A DNA stretch of 64,000 bases. It comes from Mameliella sp. CS4. GTDB taxonomy: Bacteria; Pseudomonadota; Alphaproteobacteria; Rhodobacterales; Rhodobacteraceae. A program made the position numbers and the translations under genes. The stretch covers positions 62,001 through 126,000 of the forward strand of contig NZ_JAHXRQ010000011.1 in the NCBI RefSeq assembly GCF_019392335.1. The letters are read 5' to 3'. Shown here in pieces: positions 44,487-52,831 of this stretch; position 1 is the stretch's first letter, and the number at the start of each line of letters is the position of its first letter. Under the pieces are notes generated by a model, which saw nothing but the letters and a program-made list of their open reading frames with translations, did not search any database and was not told the origin of the DNA.

Positions 44487-45713
44487 TTATGCCTGAATAT
44501 AGTGGGGTTTGAACCGCGACAAATCCTGCGTGATGCGGGACCTGTCTTCCCTGATGCCGATCCCCACGCAGGCCTGTCCCACGATCCAGGCACCGACGAC
44601 AGGGCGAAAGCCATCGAATTGAGGCAGGGGCGCATAGGCCTGCACGATGCGCGGGTGTTCGGAATACTCCGTGTTCTGGGCCGCCTCGATGATCTTGCCC
44701 GCTTTCACGATCGAGACGGAGGCGCCTTCGCGCGACAGGATCGGTTTGCGCACATGGCCCGCGGCAAGGTCGGCTTCGGCCCGCGCAAAGGCCTCTGCGA
44801 CCCCGGCGGACGGGGCCCCCGTGCCGGCCAAGGCCTCGGCGATCTCTGCGTCGAAGAACGCGGGCAAGAGGTTGGGGTGGCCTTCGAACATCTGCCAGAG
44901 CACCGGCAAGAGCCCCTTGTTCGACAACAACGCCTTCCACGCGGGTTCGAGGAAGAGACACCCCGACCCGTCGATGTGATCGGCATAGTCGTCAAGAAAG
45001 AGGTCTTCCCAAGGGTAAAGCTTGAACAGGACGGCGATCCGGCGATCCTCGTCGTCAAGGAACTGGCCATCCTCGCTCAGCCCGATCTTGTCGAGGTCGC
45101 AGTAATGCGCGCCAAGCCCCGCCTCGCGCGCGGCCCATCCCATCGCCTCCACCGTGCCGTAGTCTTCCGGATTGTCAGCGACGGCTGTGAAATGCAGGTC
45201 GCTGTCGGCCTCAAAGACCTCGCCGAACCGCGCGACCAGCGCCTCGTGGATGCCGTTGAACTGGTCGGTGCCTTCGGGCAGAACACCGGCGGCCAGCTGA
45301 TCCTCCAGCCACTGCCACTGAAAGGCCGCGCTTTCGTAAAGCGAGGTCGGCGTATCGGCGTTGTATTCCAATAACTTGGCCGAACCCTTGCCGTCGTAGG
45401 CGAAATCGAAACGGCCATAGATCTCGGGATCGCCCCTCTTCCAGCTGTCGGCAACCAGGTCCCGGCGGTTTTCCGGGATCGCCAATTGTTCCATCAGGCG
45501 TTCGCTGGCGATGATTTCCGCAACCGCCTCGCGGCACATGGCGTGAAGCTCGGTCGCGGGGTCTTCCAGATCGTTTTCGATCTGGTCGAGCGTGAACGCG
45601 TAGACCGAGCTTTCGTCCCAGTAGGGCGCGCCGTACATGTCGGCGAAGGTAAAGCCGACCTCCTTGGCATGGTCGCGCCAATGCGGCCGCTCGGGCAAAT
45701 GGATCTTCTGCAC
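44487..45713 (-). CDS. Glutathionylspermidine-synthase-like ATP-grasp protein (YgiC)
   Basis: 408 residues. The sequence is characteristic of the GSP-synthase family: HWRDHAKEVGFTFAD at the start, RFDFAYDGKGSAKLLEYNADTPTSLYE (about 135-160) and LFLEPAWKALLSNKGLLP (about 280-300). It lacks the amidase domain of Escherichia coli Gsp. ATP-dependent peptide-bond formation is the family reaction, but YgiC homologues do not all make glutathionylspermidine. Paired with the YgiB lipoprotein. Confidence 0.9.
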   Translation of the reverse strand: MQKIHLPERPHWRDHAKEVGFTFADMYGAPYWDESSVYAFTLDQIENDLEDPATELHAMCREAVAEIIASERLMEQLAIPENRRDLVADSWKRGDPEIYGRFDFAYDGKGSAKLLEYNADTPTSLYESAAFQWQWLEDQLAAGVLPEGTDQFNGIHEALVARFGEVFEADSDLHFTAVADNPEDYGTVEAMGWAAREAGLGAHYCDLDKIGLSEDGQFLDDEDRRIAVLFKLYPWEDLFLDDYADHIDGSGCLFLEPAWKALLSNKGLLPVLWQMFEGHPNLLPAFFDAEIAEALAGTGAPSAGVAEAFARAEADLAAGHVRKPILSREGASVSIVKAGKIIEAAQNTEYSEHPRIVQAYAPLPQFDGFRPVVGAWIVGQACVGIGIREDRSRITQDLSRFKPHYIQA

Positions 45714-45834
45714 GTGCCTGCTCTCCTGTTGCCTTGCGGCAGCTCGTTGGTGGTGATGTCGGGTGCGGTGCCCGGTCCTGCAAGGGCGGGGCGCGGTCCG
45801 TTTACGGGGGAAAAGTCGGCGCCTGGCCGCGCGT

Positions 45835-46572
45835 TCAGATCTTGAGCTTCTTGAACACCGGCTCGGGGATGTTGCGGATGATCGCCATGACCAGCCGCCA
45901 GATGCCGCGCACGTAGATGACGTTGCGCCCCTTCTGCACCGCCTTGAGCACCGCTGTGCCGACTTCCTCCGGTTCGGCGGTGAGTTTCGCGGGCAGGTCC
46001 AGCCCTTCGGTCATGGCCGTGTTGACAAAGCCCGGCAGCACCGTGACCACATGCACGCCCTTCTTTGCCAGCCGGTTGCGCAGGCCGGACAGGAAGGCGG
46101 TGAACCCCGCCTTGGCGGACCCGTAGACATAATTGGTGGCGCGCCCACGGTCACCCGCGACCGAGCTGATGCCGACCAGCGTACCCGACCCCCGCGCCTC
46201 GAACCGGTCGGCGAGCAGGGCGAGGATGCCTGCCGGACCTTCGAAGTTGCTGCGCAGGACCAGAGATGCCTTGTTCAGATCCTGTTCGTTCTGCGCCTGT
46301 TCGCCCATGTAACCAACGACGCTGACCGCGACCTGTGGCAGCGCGGGCAGGCCGTCGAGGAAAGGGACAAAGCCGTCGCTGTCCAGCACGTCGAAATCAT
46401 GCAGTGTCACCTCGACCCCGTGGCGCAGGGCGAGATCGGATCGCACCGCGTCAAGGCTGGCGGCGTTGCGCGCGGCCAGCTGGATCGGATGGCCCTGGGC
46501 GGCAAAGGCATGAGCGATGGCCTGTCCCATGTCAGAGCGGGCGCCAAGGATCAGGACGGGCAAATCGGTCAC
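45835..46572 (-). CDS. dprE2: DprE2-like SDR reductase (decaprenylphosphoryl-2-keto-ribose reductase type)
   Basis: 245 residues of short-chain dehydrogenases. The cofactor loop is LILGARSDMG (7-16), and the active site is Ser136/137 with Tyr150 and Lys154 (YVYGSAK). The unusual GARSDMG loop and the C-terminal VFKKLKI match DprE2-type proteins. In mycobacteria DprE2 reduces the 2-keto intermediate to decaprenylphosphoryl-D-arabinose. The start overlaps the dprE1-like stop by four bases. The assignment relies on that partnership. Confidence 0.86.
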   Translation of the reverse strand: MTDLPVLILGARSDMGQAIAHAFAAQGHPIQLAARNAASLDAVRSDLALRHGVEVTLHDFDVLDSDGFVPFLDGLPALPQVAVSVVGYMGEQAQNEQDLNKASLVLRSNFEGPAGILALLADRFEARGSGTLVGISSVAGDRGRATNYVYGSAKAGFTAFLSGLRNRLAKKGVHVVTVLPGFVNTAMTEGLDLPAKLTAEPEEVGTAVLKAVQKGRNVIYVRGIWRLVMAIIRNIPEPVFKKLKI

Positions 46573-47894
46573 AGGGAAAGCCTTTCGGATTGGGCCGAGG
46601 CGAAACGCGCCTTGAGACCAAGGGTTTCGCGCATCTCTTCGAAGTCACGCACGCGGGCATCGGCCTGACGCAGGGTTTCGGCGCGCATCCGGCTGTCCTT
46701 GGCCAGATAAAAGCGCCCGCCGTGGGCGACGGCGATGGCGTCAAGCCGTTCCAGCAGGTCCAGAGTGTGTGATTTCATCGGAAAGTCGAGCGCCAGCGTG
46801 TAGCCCTCCATCGGGAAGGAAAAGGCGCTGTCCTGCGCTCCAAAGCGTTTGAGCACGGCCAGAAAGGACCCCGCGCCTGCGTCGGCAATCGCCTGCAGCA
46901 GCTCGGTCAGCCCCTCGCGGGCAGAGGCCAGCGGGATCACGCATTGGAACTGGGCAAAGCCGCGGCGGCCATAGATGCGGTTCCACTTCAGCACTGAGTC
47001 GAGCGGATAGAAATAGGTGTCCCAATCCACCAGCGCCTCACCCCGGTTCCAGACACCCATGCGGTAATAGGCTTCGTTGAAGGCACGCACCGTCCAGCGG
47101 TTGAGCGCGAAACCGGGGAAGTCCAGCGGCACGGAGAGCTTGCGCTTGTGACCGGCATCAAGCGGGCTGGCGGATTTTTTCGGGTCGAGGTCAGAGAGCT
47201 TGGCGTGTTCCCCGAGGATCACCAGCGACCGGCCCAGATGGGCGCCCTGCCCCATGCAGTCGATCCATGCGACGGAATAGGTGTCCTGCCCGTGCGCCTC
47301 GAAAAGCTCCATCGCGGTGGCGAGGTCGGGGGCGGGCAGGGTCGTCTGCTTGATCCAGGCCGTCTCGACGGGACGCAGGCGGATGGCAGCCCGCAGGATC
47401 ACGCCGGTCAGGCCCATGCCGCCCAGGGTCCACCAGAAGAGGTCGTCCTTGTCCTTGCGGGTGGCGCGGCGCACCTCGCCGTCCGGACCCATGATCTCGA
47501 CCCAGTCGACGCAGGCGCCAAAGCTGCCCTCGACATGGTGGTTCTTGCCATGAACATCCGCTGCGATGGCGCCGCCCAGGGTGATCAGCCTGGTCCCCGG
47601 CGTCACCAGAGGGAACCAGCCGTGCGGCAGGAAGGCGTCGATGACATCGCCGAGAAGGACACCGGCCTCAGCCACCAGGCGGCCTGTCCCGGCGTCGAAT
47701 TCCAGCATGTGATTGAAATGGCGCATGTCGAGCGTCAGGCCCGCGCCCACGGCGCTGTCGCCATAGGACCGCCCGTTGCCGCGCGCGATCACCGGCCTGT
47801 CGCCGGTGACAAGCGCCCGCAGCGCCGCCTCGTCGCGCGGTGCGCGGACCTCTGTTTCGACCTGCGGAAACCGGCCCCATCCGGATAGTTTCAT
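46569..47894 (-). CDS. dprE1: DprE1-like FAD-dependent oxidase (decaprenylphosphoryl-ribose 2-epimerase subunit)
   Basis: 441 residues. The FAD-binding-4 domain has RGNGRSYGDSA (38-48) and DVHGKNHHVEGSFG (113-126), the region that in mycobacterial DprE1 holds the active-site His. The C-terminal part has FPMEGYTLALDFPM and LAKDSRMRAETL; Lys399 matches the mycobacterial catalytic Lys418. The cysteine hit by benzothiazinones (Cys387) corresponds to Ala368. It oxidises the 2-OH of the ribose intermediate. It is flanked by the reductase, GtrA and UbiA-HAD genes with overlaps. Confidence 0.9.
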   Translation of the reverse strand: MKLSGWGRFPQVETEVRAPRDEAALRALVTGDRPVIARGNGRSYGDSAVGAGLTLDMRHFNHMLEFDAGTGRLVAEAGVLLGDVIDAFLPHGWFPLVTPGTRLITLGGAIAADVHGKNHHVEGSFGACVDWVEIMGPDGEVRRATRKDKDDLFWWTLGGMGLTGVILRAAIRLRPVETAWIKQTTLPAPDLATAMELFEAHGQDTYSVAWIDCMGQGAHLGRSLVILGEHAKLSDLDPKKSASPLDAGHKRKLSVPLDFPGFALNRWTVRAFNEAYYRMGVWNRGEALVDWDTYFYPLDSVLKWNRIYGRRGFAQFQCVIPLASAREGLTELLQAIADAGAGSFLAVLKRFGAQDSAFSFPMEGYTLALDFPMKSHTLDLLERLDAIAVAHGGRFYLAKDSRMRAETLRQADARVRDFEEMRETLGLKARFASAQSERLSL

Positions 47895-48313
47895 GACATC
47901 CCTCCCAGCCGCGCATCGGTAAAGACAAAGCGCCGATCGAGATTGTACTTGATGACGTAGCCGATGGTGAGGCCAAGGACTGCGCCCAATTCGCGCATCA
48001 CATCGGTTTTCCAGAATATCCAGAAGGCGGTTTCGGTCCCCCAGAAGACCGCCGTCGTCACAAGCCCCATGAGGGTGTAGAGCGTGAACTTGCGCCCATG
48101 CGCACGCAGACCGGTGGCGTCGTCGTAAAAGATCCAGCGCTTGTCCAGCAGGTATTTCACCACCAGCCCCACCAGCGTCCCCGCCCCCACCGCCAGCGCA
48201 AAGGCAATCCCGCCCTCACCCGCCAGCAGGACCAGCCGCTGGGTTGCCAGGTTGGCGAGCGTGGCAAGCATGGCGAAGCCCGCGTAGCGCAGCAAGAGCG
48301 CCTGGCGCGTCAT
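47891..48313 (-). CDS. GtrA-family small membrane protein
   Basis: 140 residues from the ATG at 48313; the longer open frame upstream is antisense to the UbiA gene. There are four membrane helices. The GtrA pattern is visible in LLRYAGFAMLATLANL, GTLVGLVVKYLLDKRWIF and LGLTIGYVIKYNLDRRFVF. GtrA proteins are thought to flip polyprenyl-linked sugars; here the cargo would be the arabinose lipid. It starts two bases before the UbiA-HAD stop and overlaps the dprE1-like start by four. Confidence 0.9.
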   Translation of the reverse strand: MTRQALLLRYAGFAMLATLANLATQRLVLLAGEGGIAFALAVGAGTLVGLVVKYLLDKRWIFYDDATGLRAHGRKFTLYTLMGLVTTAVFWGTETAFWIFWKTDVMRELGAVLGLTIGYVIKYNLDRRFVFTDARLGGMS

Positions 48314-48315
48314 CC

Positions 48316-49815
48316 TCACAAGGCACCGATCACGGCGAACCCGAGGCACAGCAGCATGCAGAGCTGGCTGACGCGGTCCCGGGCGGCATAGACCAGCGGA
48401 TCGTCGTGCATGTGGCCCCGGTGCGCGATCATGATGGTCCGGGTGATCCAGAACAGCAGCACCGCCCCGATCCCCCAAAGCATGTAGGGCGCATTGTAGA
48501 GCTCGCTGATATCCGGGGAGTCGACATAGAGGACCAGCACCAGCACCGAGACATAGCCTGCCGCGATGGCGATCATCGTGATGATCGGCAAGTCTCCGAC
48601 GTTGTAGCCCCGCCCGCGCGCATGCAGCGTGCCGCGCCGGGCGCTGTCGACCAGTTCTGCCTGACGCTTGACCGCTGCAAGGGCGAGGAAAAAGAAGATC
48701 GCAAAGGCCAGCAGCCAGACCGACAGCGGAATGCCCGTGGCCACGGCGCCCGCGACGATACGCATGCTGTAAAGCCCCGCAAGGGTGCAGATGTCGATCA
48801 CCATCTTGCGCTTGAGGTTCAGCGAATAGGCCGTTGTCAGCACGAAATAGCCGCAGACCACCGCCAGAAAGAGCGGGCTCACCGCCAGCGACACAGCCGC
48901 GCCCGCCAGGAACAGCGCAGGCGCCATGATCATCCCGTGCGACAGCCGCACCGCGCCCGAGGCGAAGGGCCGCCGCTTTTTGCGCGGGTGGGCACGGTCG
49001 GCGTTCAGGTCGATCATGTCGTTGACGACATAGACGCTGGAGGCCACGAGGCTGTAGGCAACGAAGGCGGACATGGCCAGGAACACCGTCGCAGGATCGA
49101 ACTGGTGCCCCGCCAGCATCGGCAGGAAGACCAGGATGTTCTTCAGCCATTGATGCGGGCGCAGCGCCTTGATGTAGGGCCGCAGGGTCACGGGCTTGGT
49201 GGTCAGGTGTTCGACCTCGGGGGCGATGGCCTCCGCCTCGGACTGCAGCCGTTTGGAGGCGTTCACTGTGACCGCCCGGGCGGATTGTTCCCAGACCGGC
49301 AGGTCGGCGGAACTGTCCCCCATGTAGACGTATTGGCCCGGCCCAAAACGATCCGACAGAAAGCTGGCCTTGGCCTGTCCCTTGAGGTTGCGCGTCCCGT
49401 CAGAGCCATGCACCTCGTCGAAGTCGCCCAAATGCGCGGCAATGGCCTCGGCCAGGCTCTGGTCCGAGGCCGTCACAAGCGCGGTGCGCCCGCCCTTTTC
49501 GCGCCAGGCCCGGACATAGGCCAGCACGTCGCGGTCATAGGGAAGCGTCGCCGTCTCCAGCCGGGCGGTTTCGGCAAGCCGCTGTTTCAGTGCCGCACGT
49601 CCCTGGGTCAGGGCGCGCATGGCGGTCAGGGCGACGGTCCAGTCGCGGCCGAAGGCGGTCCAGAAGCTTTCGTACAGCATGTCGCTGCGCAACAGCGTCC
49701 CGTCGAGATCGACAACCAACGTCAGCCCGGTCCGGTCGTGCAGCGGATCCTCCGCTGCCCCGCCGGACTGACCATCCGGACCGCGTGCTGGCTCTGCGTA
49801 CATTACCCTGTCCAT
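48316..49815 (-). CDS. HAD phosphatase-UbiA fusion, DPPR synthase-like
   Basis: 499 residues in two parts. The HAD domain (about 30-215) has motif I VVDLDGTLLRSD (34-45), motif II LVTASD, and motif IV VYMGDSSADLPVW. The UbiA part (about 220-499) has helices and the motif NDMIDLNAD followed by RAHPRKKRRPFASG, typical of decaprenyl-phosphate phosphoribosyltransferases. The fusion joins transfer of phosphoribose to polyprenyl phosphate with removal of the 5-phosphate, which in mycobacteria are separate proteins. It is the first gene of the operon. A possible shorter start is at 49803. Confidence 0.88.
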   Translation of the reverse strand: MDRVMYAEPARGPDGQSGGAAEDPLHDRTGLTLVVDLDGTLLRSDMLYESFWTAFGRDWTVALTAMRALTQGRAALKQRLAETARLETATLPYDRDVLAYVRAWREKGGRTALVTASDQSLAEAIAAHLGDFDEVHGSDGTRNLKGQAKASFLSDRFGPGQYVYMGDSSADLPVWEQSARAVTVNASKRLQSEAEAIAPEVEHLTTKPVTLRPYIKALRPHQWLKNILVFLPMLAGHQFDPATVFLAMSAFVAYSLVASSVYVVNDMIDLNADRAHPRKKRRPFASGAVRLSHGMIMAPALFLAGAAVSLAVSPLFLAVVCGYFVLTTAYSLNLKRKMVIDICTLAGLYSMRIVAGAVATGIPLSVWLLAFAIFFFLALAAVKRQAELVDSARRGTLHARGRGYNVGDLPIITMIAIAAGYVSVLVLVLYVDSPDISELYNAPYMLWGIGAVLLFWITRTIMIAHRGHMHDDPLVYAARDRVSQLCMLLCLGFAVIGAL

Positions 49816-50072
49816 TCAGGTGTTTGGAACAGCCGATACCCTAGGCGGGCCAGCCTGTCACGTCGAGCGCGGAAAACCTGCGGCGCGGAATGTGTCCGAG
49901 GGGCCACAGGCCGGATCCCGCCCTGCCGCAGATCCGGACTCGGCCCCTGCCCGCCGAGCGGTCTTGACCCTGCGGCACCCATGCCGCGGACGGCGTTTAT
50001 CTTGACGCCGCAACCACCTGCCCGCCACACTCCGCCCAAAGCCAGACAGCCGAGACGCGGGAGGAATGCGGC

Positions 50073-51389
50073 ATGATCAGCCAGGAGCTCAATGATCGTT
50101 TGACCAGAGTGGGCCGGGACCAGCCCGCTGGCGAAGTGCTGCGCCGCTATTGGCAGCCCGCCGCGCTAAGCGATGAGCTGAAAGGCCCCCGCCCGGTCGT
50201 GCCGGTCACCTTGCTGGGTGAGAACCTGGTGCTGTTCCGGGACAACGAGGGGGAACTTGGCCTGATCGGGCGGCACTGCCCGCATCGGGGCGCCGACCTT
50301 TGCTATGGCCGACGCGAGGACAACGGGCTGCGCTGCCCCTTCCACGGCTGGCATTTCGACCGCACCGGCCAATGCGTCGAACAACCCGGAGAGCCCGAAG
50401 GCTCGAAGATGCATGAACAGATCCGCACGCCCGCCTATCCGGTGGTCGAGCGTAACGGAATCGTCTTTGCCTACCTCGGACCCGGAGACCCGCCGCCGCT
50501 GCCGAATTTCGACTGTTTCCGCGCGCCGGACACGCATGTCTTTGCCTTCAAGGGGCTGTGGGAATGCAACTGGCTGCAGGCGCTGGAGGTCGGCATCGAT
50601 CCGGCCCACGCGTCGTTCCTGCACAGGTTCCTGGAGGACGAGGACCCCAAGGACAGCTACGGCAAGCAGTTCCGCGACAGCGCGGCGGACACGAACATCC
50701 CGATGACCAAACTGCTGCGCGACTATCCCCGCCCCGAGATCCGGGTCGAGGAAACCGATTTCGGCCTCAAACTGACGGCGCTGCGGCACATGGAAAACGG
50801 GCTGACCCATGTGCGCGTGACCAACCAGATCTTCCCCGAGGCGATCTGCATCCCGATGAGCCGCGAGATGACGATCACCCAGTGGCACGTCCCGATCGAC
50901 GATGAGAATTGCTATTGGTATTCGATGTTTACCAGCTTCGACAAGCCGGTGAACAAGGACCTGATGCGCGAACAAAGGCTCAAGGAACACCGCCTGCCGG
51001 ATTACGCGCCGCTCAAGAACAAGCGCAACGACTACGGCTATGACCCCGAGGAACAGGCGCGTGAGACCTACACGGGCATGGGGCTGGATATCAACGTGCA
51101 CGACCAGTGGGCGGTCGAGAGCATGGGCCCGATCCAGGACCGCACCGATGAACACCTGGGCAAGACCGATGTCGGCATCATCCGCTATCGCCGGATGCTG
51201 CGGGCCGCGATGGATGCGCTGGAAAAAGGCGAGGAAGAGGCCCTGCCGATGCGGGGCGCGGTCGATCCGTCGACTCTCAAGGGGCCGCTGTCCAACGATG
51301 CGATTGCCGACAGCGCCGATTGGGACGCGGCCAGCCTGCGTGCCGATGCCGAACGGCGCGACGCCTGTCCCTGGGACGCGGGTCTCTGA
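50073..51389 (+). CDS. Rieske non-heme iron oxygenase, alpha subunit (phthalate-dioxygenase-like)
   Basis: 438 residues. The Rieske 2Fe-2S site is Cys69-x-His71 and Cys88-x2-His91 (GRHCPHRGADL...LRCPFHGWHFD). The mononuclear iron motif is D176-PA-H179-ASFL-H184. The layout resembles the homotrimeric phthalate-4,5-dioxygenase/O-demethylase group that needs no beta subunit. The reductase is not in the window. Its stop overlaps the GS-like start (TGATG), so the two proteins probably act together, for example on an amine conjugate. The substrate is unknown. Confidence 0.92.
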   Translation: MISQELNDRLTRVGRDQPAGEVLRRYWQPAALSDELKGPRPVVPVTLLGENLVLFRDNEGELGLIGRHCPHRGADLCYGRREDNGLRCPFHGWHFDRTGQCVEQPGEPEGSKMHEQIRTPAYPVVERNGIVFAYLGPGDPPPLPNFDCFRAPDTHVFAFKGLWECNWLQALEVGIDPAHASFLHRFLEDEDPKDSYGKQFRDSAADTNIPMTKLLRDYPRPEIRVEETDFGLKLTALRHMENGLTHVRVTNQIFPEAICIPMSREMTITQWHVPIDDENCYWYSMFTSFDKPVNKDLMREQRLKEHRLPDYAPLKNKRNDYGYDPEEQARETYTGMGLDINVHDQWAVESMGPIQDRTDEHLGKTDVGIIRYRRMLRAAMDALEKGEEEALPMRGAVDPSTLKGPLSNDAIADSADWDAASLRADAERRDACPWDAGL

Positions 51390-52819
51390 TGCGGGATCAC
51401 CTGGCGCAGGGACGGCTGTGCCGTGACGGGCTGTTGCAGCCCGAGGCCGCGGCAGAACTGATGGCGCGGGTCGAGGCCGAGGGGATCGAGACCCTGCGCA
51501 TGCTCTTTGCCGATGCCCACGGCATCCTGCGCGGCAAGACGGTCACGCGGCGCGGGCTGGAGGGTGCCTTGAAGGCGGGCCTGCGGGTTCCTTCGACGCT
51601 CCTGCTCAAGGACCTGTCGCACCGGACGGTCTTTCCGATCTGGTCCGAGGCAGGCGACACGCCGATGGCGGGTGCCAGCGACGTGATGCTGGTGCCCCGG
51701 GTCGAGACATTCACCCCCCTGCCCCATGCGCCGCATTCGGCAATGATCCTCTGCCGCGTGCTGCGCACCGACGGCAGCGCGATCCCCTTCGTTCCGGAAA
51801 CGCTGCTGCAGGGGGCCGTCGACCGGCTGGCCCTGCGCGGCATGCGGGCGGTCATGGGGCTGGAGGTCGAATTCCAGGTGTTCGAACCGGTGGAGGCCGC
51901 ACTGGATCATGCCGACGCCACCATGCCGCCGCGCCCGCCGCTGACGCGCGGCGTTAACCAGGGCTGGCAGTATCTCACCGAAACCCGCTACGACGCTGCC
52001 GAACCGCTGCTGGACATCCTGCGGCGCAGTTCCGAGGCGATGGGCCTGCCGGTGCTCTCGGTCGAGGTCGAGATGGGGCCGAGCCAGTTCGAGTTCACCT
52101 TTGCCGCAGATGACCCGCTGACGATTGCCGACCGGGCGGTGCTGTTCCGCACGATGGTCAAGGAAGTCTGCGCGCGCGAGGGTTACCTGGCCTCTTTCAT
52201 GGCCAAGCCCCGGCTGGAGAACGCCGCCGCCAACGGATGGCACATCCACCAGAGCGTAACGGACATGGACGGGCGCAACCTGCTGATTCCGGATGAGGGC
52301 GGTGTGCTGACAGATGTGGCCTCGGGCTGGATTGGCGGGGTGTTGGCGCATGCGCGGGCTTCCTGCATCGCAACGACACCCACCGTGAACGGCTACAAGC
52401 GCTACGCGCCCTACCAGCTTGCCCCGAACCGGATCGGCTGGGGTGCGGACAACCGGGGCGCCATGCTACGCGCGCTGATGGCCCCGGGCGACGAGGCCAG
52501 CCGCGTCGAGAACCGAGTGGCGGACAGTGCCGCGAACCCCTATTTCGCGCTGGCGTTCCAGATCCTCTCGGGACTGGACGGGGTCGAGGCGGGGCACAGC
52601 GCGCCCGCCCCGCTTGAGAACCCCTACGACGACGCGGCAGAGCAGCTGCCCGCCACCCTGGGCGAGGCGATTGCCGCCTTCGAGGGATCACAGTTGTACC
52701 GCGACGCCCTGGGGGAGGCGACGGTATCCTACCTGGCCACGCTGAAGCGGGCGGAATGGGACCGGTATCTGTCGGCGATCTCGGAATGGGAACAGGCGGA
52801 ATATTTCACCGCTTTCTGA
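51389..52819 (+). CDS. Glutamine-synthetase-like ligase (gamma-glutamyl amide synthetase type)
   Basis: 476 residues from ATG 51389, coupled to the Rieske gene stop. The catalytic GS domain is visible: VMGLEVEFQVF, VEVEMGPSQFEFTF, SFMAKPRLENAAANGWHIHQSV, APNRIGWGADNRGAM and SRVENRVADSAANPYFALAF. The N-terminal beta-grasp domain is shortened compared with GlnA. The family includes gamma-glutamylpolyamine, methylamide and anilide synthetases, so the likely reaction is ATP-dependent glutamylation of an amine. A housekeeping GlnA is unlikely. Confidence 0.9.
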   Translation: MRDHLAQGRLCRDGLLQPEAAAELMARVEAEGIETLRMLFADAHGILRGKTVTRRGLEGALKAGLRVPSTLLLKDLSHRTVFPIWSEAGDTPMAGASDVMLVPRVETFTPLPHAPHSAMILCRVLRTDGSAIPFVPETLLQGAVDRLALRGMRAVMGLEVEFQVFEPVEAALDHADATMPPRPPLTRGVNQGWQYLTETRYDAAEPLLDILRRSSEAMGLPVLSVEVEMGPSQFEFTFAADDPLTIADRAVLFRTMVKEVCAREGYLASFMAKPRLENAAANGWHIHQSVTDMDGRNLLIPDEGGVLTDVASGWIGGVLAHARASCIATTPTVNGYKRYAPYQLAPNRIGWGADNRGAMLRALMAPGDEASRVENRVADSAANPYFALAFQILSGLDGVEAGHSAPAPLENPYDDAAEQLPATLGEAIAAFEGSQLYRDALGEATVSYLATLKRAEWDRYLSAISEWEQAEYFTAF

Positions 52820-52831
52820 GGCGCCGCGCCG

